Shown here in pieces: positions 36,444 through 44,789 of a stretch of 64,000 nucleotides of DNA; position 1 is the stretch's first letter; every line of letters starts with the position of its first letter. Origin of the DNA: Myxococcales bacterium (GTDB lineage Bacteria > Myxococcota > Polyangia > HGW-17 > SLPX01); assembly GCA_007131745.1 (NCBI GenBank), contig SLPX01000105.1, positions 42,033-106,032 of the forward strand, written 5' to 3'. The translations under genes and the position numbers were made by a program. The notes under the pieces were generated by a model. That model was given only the letters and a program-made list of their open reading frames with translations. It was not told the DNA's origin and made no database searches.

Positions 36444-36539
36444 ATTGCGGATTTGTCAAGACAAAACATAAGCGCATTGCGGTTTTGTCAAGACAAAACC
36501 GCAATTCACCGCAGAAATGTCATGTTCAGAACTTCATGA
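36444..36539. promoter_or_regulatory. Operator-like array: three sites at an exact 32-bp period
   Basis: Copies begin at 36444, 36476 and 36508. The middle one, 36476-36505, is a perfect palindrome with 14-bp arms (ATTGCGGTTTTGTC and its complement) around AA. The first shares ATTGCGG-TTTGTCAAGACAAAAC with it, with a weaker right arm. The third is degenerate, about 11 of 17 positions alike (GCxGxxxTGTCAxG). On the minus strand each of the first two holds a TTGACA element, so the sites overlap likely -35 boxes of the ATPase gene, which starts 20 bp away. Period 32 bp is about three helical turns, so bound proteins would sit on one face. Confidence 0.6.
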
Positions 36540-36578
36540 TTTGACGTCGAGGCACAAGGCAAAATAGTCAATCAGCCC

Positions 36579-37736
36579 TTAATTGGCGGAAGGTGACACA
36601 TTTTCAAATATGCGGAAATAGTTATTCCGGGTGATTAGGGAAAAGACGGTATTAGGGTAATCCTGCTCAAAGCGCGCTCTTACACTTTTCTTGATGGAAC
36701 CCTTTTTCCATTTGAATTCGAACGCGTCAAAACGACCCTGGTGTTCCTCCAGGTAATCTATTTCTTTCCGATCATGGGTTCTCCAGAACCAACGATTAGG
36801 ATTTTGGCCCGTGTATTCAAGGTGTTTTAATCGTTCCAAAATCATCAGGTTTTCAAACATTGCGTCTGCATCATTACGAGTGTCCACTGGTTGAAACGAA
36901 GAAATAATGCTGTTGCGAACGCCCAAATCATAAAAATAGATTTTTTCCTTGCGCGCTATTTCATTTCTTTGGTTTCTGGCCAAGGGTTTCAGCCGATAAA
37001 TCACAAAGGTTTTTGCCAAAAGATCCAGGTATCGTTCTATTGTTTCCCGGCCGGTGCCGAGCTTGTTCGCCAACTCATTGCGGGACACTTCCGAACCGAT
37101 TTGAAAAGCCAGTAACTGAAGCAGATTTGTCAACAGTTCCGGTTTTTTGAGGTTTTCCAGTTCCAGTATGTCTTTGTACAAATATTTTGAGGCAAGGTTC
37201 TCAATTAATATCTCAGCCTGCCTTTCACCTTTTTGCACGATTTCAGGATATAAACCGTAACGCATGAAATAAGATAATTGCGCATCAATTTCATTCGGCC
37301 GGTAAACGGCTTCAAGCTCTTTTAGGGAAAACGGATATAACAAGAATTCGATTCCACGTCCGGTAAGGTGTTCGTTTATTGTATTGCCTAACGAAAAACT
37401 GCTAGATCCGGTGGCGATCACCTGAACTTCGGGCAAGGTGTCATGAATGATTTTCAGAGTCATGCCTATGTTTTTGACCCTCTGCGCTTCATCAATCACA
37501 ACCAGTCGGGCGTCTCCGAAAAACCGTTTAAGAAGCACCGGTTCCGGATCGGCAAATCTTGCAGCTATAGATGGGATATCACAGTTAAAGTAGTTTTGTT
37601 CTTCTCCATATTTCGAGAGCAGCTTTTGGGTCATGGTGGTTTTGCCGACTTGCCGGGCGCCGAAAACCGTGATTATTTTTCTCTTGAACAACCATTTTTC
37701 GATTTGTTTCTCCAGCATCCGGTCTATGATTTTCAT
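36579..37736 (-). CDS. AAA ATPase of the DUF4143 type (second copy)
   Basis: 385 residues from the ATG at 37736 (MKIIDRMLEKQIEKWL); the open frame starts ten codons earlier with a TTG. It has the P-loop GARQVGKTTMTQKL, Walker B LVVIDEAQRVKN, sensor 1 VIATGSSSFSLGN, then FSLKELEAVYRPNEID, the winged-helix part (EVSRNELANKLGTGRETIERYLDLLAKTFVIYRL) and the DUF4143 end KIYFYDLGVRNSII...KEIDYLEEHQGRFDAFEFKWKKG with the nuclease-like E-F-K motif. It resembles the first copy in layout but little in sequence, so the pair are not a recent duplication. Function unknown. Confidence 0.88.
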   Translation of the reverse strand: MKIIDRMLEKQIEKWLFKRKIITVFGARQVGKTTMTQKLLSKYGEEQNYFNCDIPSIAARFADPEPVLLKRFFGDARLVVIDEAQRVKNIGMTLKIIHDTLPEVQVIATGSSSFSLGNTINEHLTGRGIEFLLYPFSLKELEAVYRPNEIDAQLSYFMRYGLYPEIVQKGERQAEILIENLASKYLYKDILELENLKKPELLTNLLQLLAFQIGSEVSRNELANKLGTGRETIERYLDLLAKTFVIYRLKPLARNQRNEIARKEKIYFYDLGVRNSIISSFQPVDTRNDADAMFENLMILERLKHLEYTGQNPNRWFWRTHDRKEIDYLEEHQGRFDAFEFKWKKGSIKKSVRARFEQDYPNTVFSLITRNNYFRIFENVSPSAN

Positions 37737-37831
37737 GTTTTCGCCCGCTGTTTCGCTGCTTTTCAATATGTTATTCCGTTGTTTTACACAAAAGCAATGT
37801 TATCTTGGATAACTCGATAATCAACAAAAAT

Positions 37832-37912
37832 CTAAAAAATGCAGGTGAACCATCGTTATTTAATAAAAAAACGCAGGTCACCCTTCAAGATTAAGCCAAA
37901 AACCGCAGGCAT
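37832..37912. repeat. A-tract plus GCAGG elements repeated every 32 bp upstream of the second ATPase
   Basis: An A-run (5-7 A) followed by GCAGG occurs three times, with GCAGG at 37841, 37873 and 37905, exactly 32 bp apart. The first two continue as GCAGGT. The array lies 95-175 bp before the ATPase start at 37736. The period equals that of the array before the first ATPase gene, but the motifs differ. A-tracts spaced this way would also bend the DNA. Confidence 0.5.
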
Positions 37913-38283
37913 CCGTGGGAAATCAGTCCTTAATTCTTGATTTGCCTTTGCAACCTAAATGTTTACAAGATGTTGAACGTTCTTGATAGTTGAGAATTCA
38001 CAAATTCACATCGCCGGCCTGTCGATGTTTGTGCCGGTGAACCCGCAGCGGTTTATTTGTAAGGCGGTTATTACCAGTGCTTGGTTATGGTCTCTGGAAT
38101 TAACACTGACTCTGAGTTCAGCTCAGCTAGATTCTATTTTAATTGCATTCTTGTTTGCACTGGTGGAGTTTCCGGACAAACCGAATATTCCGAGCCGGTA
38201 CCGCATGATTCTCCGCAAACCGGATCTGTGCCACACTGCCCGGACCCAAAAACACGCAAAGGGCCAGGCATTCCGGGAAACGG
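37913..38283. other. Gene-free stretch in the accessory block
   Basis: About 370 bp without a supported gene. A plus-strand open frame (37983-38432) overlaps the DUF2442 gene and its product matches nothing I know. I found no RNA gene, transposase remnant or terminator, although decayed genes would be plausible in such a block. Confidence 0.4.
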
Positions 38284-38787
38284 TTAAGATTGGTGTAATG
38301 CTGCGTACTCTTGAACAGATGGGATACGTGTGGGCAAAATTTTCGGATCTCCCGGGCGGGTTGCCTCCCAACCAAGACAGGCCAGCCAGATATGCCTGGG
38401 TACAGGTTTTTCGCCATCGCGGTAATAGATAAGCATCCGGCGTGATATGCCTAAAGCGGCTGCAGCCTGATTCATGGTCAATCCGGTTTCATGCAGCCAG
38501 TTCCGGATACGTTCATGCCCTATGCCGCCGGCCTGTTCGACAGCCAGGTTGCGCAAATTGTCAGCCGCAAGCTCCAGCTCGTCCTGGATCCATTCCACCG
38601 ACGCTTGAGCAAAGCCAACCCCGGCTTTTGCAAAAAGATCGGGATCCTTGAGGGGACTTAGTGCATGGGAGCTTTCAATCCACTCAGCCAAACTCAGATC
38701 AAAGGTTGTTTCGTCGGCAAAGGTTATCCGCAGCTTATAGTCAGGCAACGGCTCAACCAAACTGATGCGAAAGTGTTTCTTGCTCAT
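38284..38787 (-). CDS. DUF2442 domain fused to an XRE-type helix-turn-helix
   Basis: 167 residues. Residues 1-85 are a DUF2442 domain (YKLRITFADETTFDLSLAEWIES...LSPLKDPDLFAKAGV). Residues about 105-150 are a helix-turn-helix (GLTMNQAAAALGISRRMLIYYRDGEKPVPRHIWLAC). The gene overlaps the DUF4160 gene by 4 bp (ATGA). DUF4160 and DUF2442 genes are commonly paired and have toxin-antitoxin-like gene layout; the HTH makes this the likely regulator of the pair and a candidate to bind the palindrome in the promoter upstream. Confidence 0.85.
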   Translation of the reverse strand: MSKKHFRISLVEPLPDYKLRITFADETTFDLSLAEWIESSHALSPLKDPDLFAKAGVGFAQASVEWIQDELELAADNLRNLAVEQAGGIGHERIRNWLHETGLTMNQAAAALGISRRMLIYYRDGEKPVPRHIWLACLGWEATRPGDPKILPTRIPSVQEYAALHQS

Positions 38788-39014
38788 TTTTGAAACTCCT
38801 CAAATTTGTTCAGAAGCATGCTGCGGTTGTTTGCAGCCCATTGCAACACTTCTGAAAGTTCCCGGCGAGGCACATTCCCCTGAAGGATTTCCAGGCCGGA
38901 AATCTCTATTAAAGCCTCTTTTCCGTCCCCCATGAGCACATGGAAGTGAGGCGGCGCATGATCCTTTGGATTGATTCGCACCTGACAGTGAGCAAAGCGT
39001 TTTATGAGAGGCAT
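38784..39014 (-). CDS. DUF4160-family protein
   Basis: 76 residues, matching the DUF4160 pattern: RINPKDHAPPHFHVLMGDGKEALIEISGLEILQGNVPRRELSEVLQWAANNRSMLLNKFEEF. The H-x-P-P-H-F-H-V stretch is the hallmark. The family has no proven function; it is usually encoded just before a DUF2442 gene, as here. The ATG at 39014 lies 6 nt after a -10 element and has no ribosome site, so the messenger is probably leaderless. Confidence 0.87.
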   Translation of the reverse strand: MPLIKRFAHCQVRINPKDHAPPHFHVLMGDGKEALIEISGLEILQGNVPRRELSEVLQWAANNRSMLLNKFEEFQK

Positions 39015-39020
39015 CTATTA

Positions 39021-39050
39021 ACATTATGTGCAATGGTTGCACATTGTCAA
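39021..39050 (-). promoter_or_regulatory. Promoter with a palindromic operator between -35 and -10, leaderless
   Basis: On the minus strand TTGACA (39050-39045), an 18-bp spacer and TAATGT (39026-39021). The spacer is almost wholly a palindrome, ATGTGCAA-TGG-TTGCACAT as read on the plus strand (39026-39044). Six nt separate the -10 from the ATG at 39014, so transcription should begin at or next to the start codon. A protein bound to the palindrome would block polymerase; the HTH protein two genes on is the obvious candidate. Confidence 0.7.
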
Positions 39051-39212
39051 GCTGCAATAGAAATCAGCTACGAGAGGTGAGGTGCGGAAAGTAAGACAGT
39101 GTAGTTCAAACAAGGGCCAATTTTTGCAAAAGAAAGGGAGAGTGTGTTGTGAGTTGCAAATGAGAAATTGATCTTTGGAGATGTTGGGGTAGGAATGAGT
39201 ATTGGTCGCGTT

Positions 39213-41219
39213 TCAGTTGGTCGGAAAAAGCCCGGTTTTTTTTGAGGGAGGGGGGTGGCGGTCCAGGTTGCGGAGGTGTTTTTGGGCTTGGGCCGCGGTG
39301 TCCGGGTCAAGGTCTTTTGCAAGTGATATGGTGTTTTGGAATTCCTCTCGCGCCCGGGCGGTGTCGCCGGTTTTGAGAAGCATTTGCGCCAGGGTCAGGC
39401 GCACGGTCGGGTTGTCGGGTGCGAGGGCAGCCGCTTTTTCGATGTGAGATAGACTTTGTGAAACATTGCCCAGCCGTGCGTGAATGACGCCGAGGTTGAA
39501 ATGGGGCTGGTAAAAATCGGGCTTGATTCGCATGGCTTTTCTGTAAGCTTTTCCGGCATCCCGGTACCGGCCGAGGTAGGTGAGCGAATTGCCTTCCTGG
39601 ATCCAGGCATGGTGGGATAACGGGTCAATTTTTCGGGCTTTTTGAAATCGTTCGAGCGCGTGTTCGTGGCTGTCTATGTTTTGAAGAGCGATTCCCTCGT
39701 TGAACGCGTCGATGAACCTGTTGTTTTCAGGAGAGTCGAGGATGTTTGCGTGAAGGGAGAAGATTACGGCGATAAACGCGGTTGCGATGAGAAGGTGTTT
39801 TTTTCCGAAACTCGGGGTTTCTACGATGAGCCGGTGGACCGACGCTGCAGCGAAAAGGCACAGAACCGGGACCACGGGGGCTCGGTATCTTGTGGAAACA
39901 AAGAAAAGCACCCCGGTGAGCAAGTGAACCAGGATGTAGATCTTTAAAACAGCGGTGTTGGATCCGGTTTTTTGTGGGGAGCGGGATCTTGTCAATATTG
40001 CGAAAAGAGCCAGCATCGCGATTATGGGAAAAGTCAGGGGGGCCAAGCGGAGACTTTTTATTTCGGTTTTTTCCGACGTGAAAGAGTAGCTCGAGCGGGG
40101 TTCGGAAGCATGGAAGAAACGGTAGATTTTGAGTCCTGCCAGTTTTGCTGTTTTAAGGGGGTTTTCGAGCCACCATTTGAAAACGCTTCGGGTCAGGATG
40201 GAAGATGTTTCATACGGATCCAGTTTATGGGGTGGGGTCTTGGAGATGCGGGCAGCGATACGTCTCGCTTCCAGGGCCTGGTGTCTCTTGTCTCCGGTGA
40301 GTTCCTTGTATGGGGTGTATGTTCCACGCGCCGAGGGGTTGTTTCCGGAGTAGAGAGTGATGCCGCCTGTGGCGGGCAGGGGGGTGAATTTACCTGTGGA
40401 TGCATAAACCCTGAGGGATCCGATTGCAGGGAAAACCAGGAGTGAGATCGCCGCTGCGATCAGGGGTTTTACTCGAACCGATAAACGGGGGGAGGTTTTT
40501 TTTCGGATCAGGTCGAGCGCTACAAGGGACATCGCACCGATGATGATGAGCACGGCGTCGGGACGGATGGCAACCGCACCGCCCGCCAGCAGGCCGGTGA
40601 AGGTTCCGTGTTTGATGCTTTGGTAACAGTCTTGTTTCCACTTGATGAAACAAAAGAGAAATCCGAGGTTGAAAGTCATTCCCAGGATTGTGGGCATCAG
40701 CTTGGTTTCGTAAAAGAGAAGGGGGCCGTACAAAAGGGTCAAGAGAGCGGCGAGGACGCCGACGGTTGTTCCCCACAGGAGTTTGCCGATCGCGAGGACA
40801 AGGAGGATGTTTAACATACCGAGCGCTGCCTGGATGCAGGTGACGGCCAGGGGGTTTGGCCCCCACCCCTTGTAGATCATGGAAAGAGCGAGGGGGTAGC
40901 CGATGGTGTGGTGAACGCTTCGTTGATCGGCCCAGAGGTTTTTTTCCGCAAGATCCCGGGCCAGTTCATGATACGCGGCCGCGTCGGAGACCGGGCTTTT
41001 CGCAAACACCGAGACCCTGTTGTATTCGTAGTGATACGCGAATCTTTGGATGATAGCGGCCGACAGAAGGAGGAGAATCATTATCGTCGTGGACTGGAAC
41101 CGGAAAGGGATGCGGCGTGTTTTTTTACGGGGTATTGATGACGGCTTGTTGTTGGGTTTTTGGAGATGGGATGCTTGTTTGCCGGATCGGGGTCTGTATT
41201 TTTCCGCTTCTGAACTCAT
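39213..41219 (-). CDS. GT-C (PMT-like) glycosyltransferase membrane protein with C-terminal TPR repeats
   Basis: 668 residues. A basic N-terminal tail is followed by about ten hydrophobic helices (residues about 45-480). The early loop carries the family-39-like SDAAAYHELARDLAEKNLW with an acidic residue typical of the polyprenyl-phosphate-sugar-dependent catalytic site, and HHTIGYPLALSMIYKGWG. Residues about 500-668 are four TPR units (ALERFQKARKIDPLSHHAWIQEGNSL; AYRKAMRIKPDFYQPHFNLGVIHARLG; IEKAAALAPDNPTVRLTLAQMLLKTGD). Such enzymes move sugars from lipid carriers to proteins or glycans on the outer face of the inner membrane; acceptor unknown. Confidence 0.87.
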   Translation of the reverse strand: MSSEAEKYRPRSGKQASHLQKPNNKPSSIPRKKTRRIPFRFQSTTIMILLLLSAAIIQRFAYHYEYNRVSVFAKSPVSDAAAYHELARDLAEKNLWADQRSVHHTIGYPLALSMIYKGWGPNPLAVTCIQAALGMLNILLVLAIGKLLWGTTVGVLAALLTLLYGPLLFYETKLMPTILGMTFNLGFLFCFIKWKQDCYQSIKHGTFTGLLAGGAVAIRPDAVLIIIGAMSLVALDLIRKKTSPRLSVRVKPLIAAAISLLVFPAIGSLRVYASTGKFTPLPATGGITLYSGNNPSARGTYTPYKELTGDKRHQALEARRIAARISKTPPHKLDPYETSSILTRSVFKWWLENPLKTAKLAGLKIYRFFHASEPRSSYSFTSEKTEIKSLRLAPLTFPIIAMLALFAILTRSRSPQKTGSNTAVLKIYILVHLLTGVLFFVSTRYRAPVVPVLCLFAAASVHRLIVETPSFGKKHLLIATAFIAVIFSLHANILDSPENNRFIDAFNEGIALQNIDSHEHALERFQKARKIDPLSHHAWIQEGNSLTYLGRYRDAGKAYRKAMRIKPDFYQPHFNLGVIHARLGNVSQSLSHIEKAAALAPDNPTVRLTLAQMLLKTGDTARAREEFQNTISLAKDLDPDTAAQAQKHLRNLDRHPPPSKKTGLFPTN

Positions 41220-41333
41220 GATCCATATTGTTAAACTATTTTGACCTTATCTGGAAAGAAAGTCGAATGCATCAATGCGGATTCGGCAGCGGGATTGGAT
41301 TGGTGGGAAGGAGGGCCGCTTTGCGGATGCCCC

Positions 41334-41822
41334 TTAATGAAACCGTCTTCCCCTTGTTCCTCCCCTGCGTGCGGGCGCGCGGCGTGCGGGTGCCCTGCGT
41401 GCGGGCGCGCGGCGCCGCGCCGCGGGTGCGCGTCTGCCCCTGCCTCTACGATAAGCGGCGCTTCTGAAATGTCCGGCCTGATACCTGCGGCCCCGGTAGC
41501 GATATCCGTAACCGCTTCGGTGCCATCGCCAGTAATGAGTGCGGTGACGGGCGTAATAGGAGCGATATGGTCCCCAGTGCGTTCTTGGTACGTAGTACCT
41601 GGCAGATCCGATATAGTAATAGGGAACCCCCGCTTCGGTGTAATAGACTACGTAGCCGTTGTAGAGCATTGGCGTGTAATCGTATTGCACATGTGCTGTC
41701 GGTGCATCGACACGCACGTGCGCTCCGACCGGCATGGGATCAGCGTGGATATAACAACCCGCAGCGCCCAAACTTAGCATGGCCACAGCCAGACCGACGA
41801 TTAAGGTTTTTTTGACATTCAT
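41334..41822 (-). CDS. Small Tyr- and Arg-rich lipoprotein
   Basis: 162 residues; AAGGAG precedes the ATG. The lipoprotein signal ends in LGAAGC. The mature part is Tyr-rich (about 20 Tyr in residues 45-115, e.g. YNGYVVYYTEAGVPYYYIG) and then turns into an Ala/Pro/Arg tail with RAPARR units coded by a GC-rich 30-bp direct repeat (41363-41383 and 41393-41413). YXY-rich small lipoproteins with basic tails occur across proteobacteria without known role. The tail could bind nucleic acid or cell-wall polymers; inference only. Confidence 0.8.
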   Translation of the reverse strand: MNVKKTLIVGLAVAMLSLGAAGCYIHADPMPVGAHVRVDAPTAHVQYDYTPMLYNGYVVYYTEAGVPYYYIGSARYYVPRTHWGPYRSYYARHRTHYWRWHRSGYGYRYRGRRYQAGHFRSAAYRRGRGRRAPAARRRAPARRAPARRAPARRGGTRGRRFH

Positions 41823-41924
41823 TAGAGATTCTCCTTTTTGATTAAGTGCCGATGCATGATATTAGCATAGAGAAATACGCTTGGTTATCAAAAAAATCCC
41901 CAAAAAATAAAGGGGGACGCTTTT

Positions 41925-43367
41925 TTGTCAGGAATTTCATTACATGTAGCTATTCCATGCCTTGACGAACTATATGAGTTGCCCGGGTGTCTGAGTTCGT
42001 TTTTGTGGTCTGGGGAGGGAAGAACCGGAAACACTGAAAAAAGTGAAAGCAGGGGTGAAAATACCGGAGGAGGGAAGGAAGAGAGAGAAATGGTAGATCG
42101 GGCGGTGTGGAGAGATCCGGATATTTGGGTGTGTGTGAATCAGCCGGAAAGCTGGTGGGATGATGACGACGAGGATAAGCGGGAGATCTGCCGGCGGAAT
42201 CAGGACACGATTGACATGCTCAGGGCTTTTCGCGGGTTGAGGATTCATGTGATTGACAGGAGTTCCAGAGGCAGAGGTTGGCCGCTTGGAGGGGTTGGGG
42301 TGGGCGCTGCGAGAAGAGAGATCCTGAAAGAAATAATGAAAGATTTTGATGATCAGAGTCTTGTTGTCAGCATGGATGCGGATGCTGTGGTGGGGCCGGG
42401 ATATCTGAGGCAGGTTGTCGAGACCTTTTATGAATGTCCTGGAGCCAAGGGGATGGTCGCGCCTTATTATCATCCGCTTTCAGGAGATGATCGTTTAGAC
42501 AGGGCGATTCTTCGCTACGAAATATACATGCGGATGTATCTTATTGGTTTGTTAAAGATTGGATCGCCATATGCTTTCACTGCCTTGGGTTCGGTTTTGT
42601 CGTTTTCCTTGAAAAGTTACAAGGAAGTTCGAGGGTTTCCCGCGAAGGAGGCGGGTGAGGATTTCTATTTGGCGCAGAAATTGCGCAAATTGGGGCCGCT
42701 TTGTCTCTGGGGAGCGGGACCGGTTTTTCCTTCTCCAAGAGAGTCGACGCGTGTGCCTTTCGGCACCGGGCCGGCGGTCAGGCGGGGAGTGAGAGGGGAT
42801 CACTCAAGTTACCCGTTGTTTCCTTATGAATATTTCGAGGAAGTGGCGCAGACCGCGGGCATGTTTGAGCAGTTTTTTAGAAAAGGCTCGGCTACTCCGA
42901 TAGATGGTTTTTTCGAGAAGGTGTTTGGAAGATCGGATCCTTTTGATGTGTTGAGAAAGAATCATAGAAACATGGAGTCTTTTGTCAGGGCATGTCACGA
43001 ACGATTGGATGGACTCAGGATTTTTCAATATCTGCGGTTGAGGAGAAATGGACAAGAAGATCTCAGCGATGAGGATATTGCGGCTTCGTGGTTGAATGGT
43101 CCCTTGAGAGAGGATCTGGATGCTTGGAACGGTGGATCGGACACCGGAGGGAAAAAGGAACCGGATGAGGTGGGGGGCGCGTGCGCAATGGGGGCGTGCG
43201 GTGTGGGGACGGAACTTTTCGGGTTTACTCAGAGGGGATGGAGTTTTGTAGATTGCGACTTGGGTGCGTTGTCTGAATTCAGAGAATTTCTTTATCATGT
43301 TGAATCTTCTCTGCGCAGGGAAAGGCAAAATTATATCTCCAAAAATCGAGAGGTTGGGTGGTTTTGA
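41925..43367 (+). CDS. Glycosyltransferase family 2-like protein
   Basis: 480 residues; TTG start at 41925 with GGGGG 8 nt upstream. The sequence opens with SLHVAIPCLDELYELPGCL, as in GT-A glycosyltransferases. A hydrophilic insert follows (about 30-70), then VVSMDADAVVGPGYLRQVVETF, with DAD in place of the usual DxD metal and nucleotide site, and later GAKGMVAPYYHPLSG, YAFTALGSVLSFSLKSYKEVRGFPAKEAGEDFYLAQKLRKLG (the ED motif that ends the active site). No transmembrane helix is seen. The C-terminal 180 residues are outside the known domain. Donor and acceptor unknown. Confidence 0.83.
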   Translation: MSGISLHVAIPCLDELYELPGCLSSFLWSGEGRTGNTEKSESRGENTGGGKEEREMVDRAVWRDPDIWVCVNQPESWWDDDDEDKREICRRNQDTIDMLRAFRGLRIHVIDRSSRGRGWPLGGVGVGAARREILKEIMKDFDDQSLVVSMDADAVVGPGYLRQVVETFYECPGAKGMVAPYYHPLSGDDRLDRAILRYEIYMRMYLIGLLKIGSPYAFTALGSVLSFSLKSYKEVRGFPAKEAGEDFYLAQKLRKLGPLCLWGAGPVFPSPRESTRVPFGTGPAVRRGVRGDHSSYPLFPYEYFEEVAQTAGMFEQFFRKGSATPIDGFFEKVFGRSDPFDVLRKNHRNMESFVRACHERLDGLRIFQYLRLRRNGQEDLSDEDIAASWLNGPLREDLDAWNGGSDTGGKKEPDEVGGACAMGACGVGTELFGFTQRGWSFVDCDLGALSEFREFLYHVESSLRRERQNYISKNREVGWF

Positions 43368-43463
43368 GAAATATTCGCGCAACAAATGGTGTCCGGGTCC
43401 GATGATAGTAGCGGATCGGGCGAAGGCAGTTTCGTCCATTGACATTGACAGGAGAGACCCGAC

Positions 43464-44756
43464 ATGTTTTCGACCGCAAACCATGCAACAATTGAAAAGA
43501 CTTTCAGCAAACCCGAATCGACAAGAGCCTCCGGATCCCAAGGAAAATGGAAAAGGGGTGGAGAGAGAGTGGGTGTTTCCAGGTGGTGGCGTGTTTCGTT
43601 CGGCCGAGCGGTAAGCATTGTTGTCAGCACGCGGGCAAGCATTGCAGGCGGCGGTGTCAAGAGAACCGCTGTAAAGGTCGCCCATTTTGTTGTATGTCTT
43701 CTCCTGATCCATCTATTTTCAACAGCATGCGCTTTCCGGGAAACAAAGCCTTCTCCACAAGCTCAGGAGTTGGTGGAAAGGGGCGCCGAGTGGCTCAGGC
43801 AGGGAGATCTGAACCGGGCCGAGGCAGCTTTTTCTCTTGCACTGGAGTACAGGCCGAAAATGGCCGAAGCGCACAACGGTGTCGCCCTGGTGTCGCTTGA
43901 GAGGGGCGAAGGAAAACGGGCATTGAAACACTTCAAGAAAGCGCTTTCCTTTAACGAAGATTTGGCTGAAGCCCACAATAACTTAGGGGTTTTGTATTTC
44001 CGCAGGGGTAGGCTGAAAGAAAGCAGGCTTCATTTGATTTCTGCGTTGGCTGTGGATCCGGGCTACGATGAAGCGAGAGGCAATTTGGCTCGCACTCTTT
44101 TGAAAATGGGAAGACTTGAAGAGGCCAGGCGCCACTTGGTAAAAATCACCGCGCGCACATCTGATGATGCAGAGGTCTGGGCACAGCTGGCCCTGGTTTG
44201 TGTTTCCCTGAACAGGCTCGCCGAGGCGGGTCGCGCAGTGAGCAGGGCACTTGATTTGAACCCTCGTCTGGCCGCAGCGCATGGGGCTCGGGGAAGGCTT
44301 CTCTATGCCAATGCTCATCACAAGGATGCATTGGCTTCGTTTGAGCGGGCGCTGAAATTGGATTCCTCGGATTGGCGTTCGCGACATTTTGCAGGATTGA
44401 CCTTGTTGATGCTTGGAAGACACAATGAAGCATTTCAGCATCTGTCCCGCGTTGCAGCACGCGAACCGTCGAATCAGGAAGTTCTTTTCGGGTTGGCATT
44501 TGCCTTGGCGGGCATGGGACGATATCATGAAGCTCAAAAGAGGATTGAAGCGGTTTTGGCTTCGGAGCCCGATAATCACAAGGCTCGGTATCTTCTTGCA
44601 GTTTGTTTGCATGGGCTCGGCCGAAATAGGTGCGCGCAAAGAGTTTTGACCGGGTTGATGGATCGGAGTGATCTGCCTGAAGATGTTCGGCGGCTCGTGG
44701 CTGCAATGCTAAGGGAGCTCGGCTCTGCATCCGCTAATTCCGCTCTAATTCTGTAA
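43464..44756 (+). CDS. TPR-repeat protein, probably a lipoprotein
   Basis: 430 residues; AGGAG precedes the ATG at 43464. The hydrophobic signal (VAHFVVCLLLIHLFSTAC) begins only at about residue 70, leaving a long basic leader; an internal start is possible, but no codon with a good ribosome site lies close to it. From about residue 100 the protein is about nine TPR units in a row (AEAAFSLALEYRPKMAEAHNGVALVSLERG; ALKHFKKALSFNEDLAEAHNNLGVLYFRRG and so on). TPR superhelices assemble protein complexes in the envelope. The double-FHA membrane protein gene begins 33 nt downstream and is likely co-transcribed. Confidence 0.85.
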   Translation: MFSTANHATIEKTFSKPESTRASGSQGKWKRGGERVGVSRWWRVSFGRAVSIVVSTRASIAGGGVKRTAVKVAHFVVCLLLIHLFSTACAFRETKPSPQAQELVERGAEWLRQGDLNRAEAAFSLALEYRPKMAEAHNGVALVSLERGEGKRALKHFKKALSFNEDLAEAHNNLGVLYFRRGRLKESRLHLISALAVDPGYDEARGNLARTLLKMGRLEEARRHLVKITARTSDDAEVWAQLALVCVSLNRLAEAGRAVSRALDLNPRLAAAHGARGRLLYANAHHKDALASFERALKLDSSDWRSRHFAGLTLLMLGRHNEAFQHLSRVAAREPSNQEVLFGLAFALAGMGRYHEAQKRIEAVLASEPDNHKARYLLAVCLHGLGRNRCAQRVLTGLMDRSDLPEDVRRLVAAMLRELGSASANSALIL

Positions 44757-44789
44757 ATGATGGTTGGTTCCGATAGGAGTTACCGTTAA

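Noticed and set aside
36444..36539. CRISPR array or rho-independent terminator
   Set aside because: Repeats adjoin with no variable spacers of normal size, only three copies exist, and the palindrome is not followed by a T-run.
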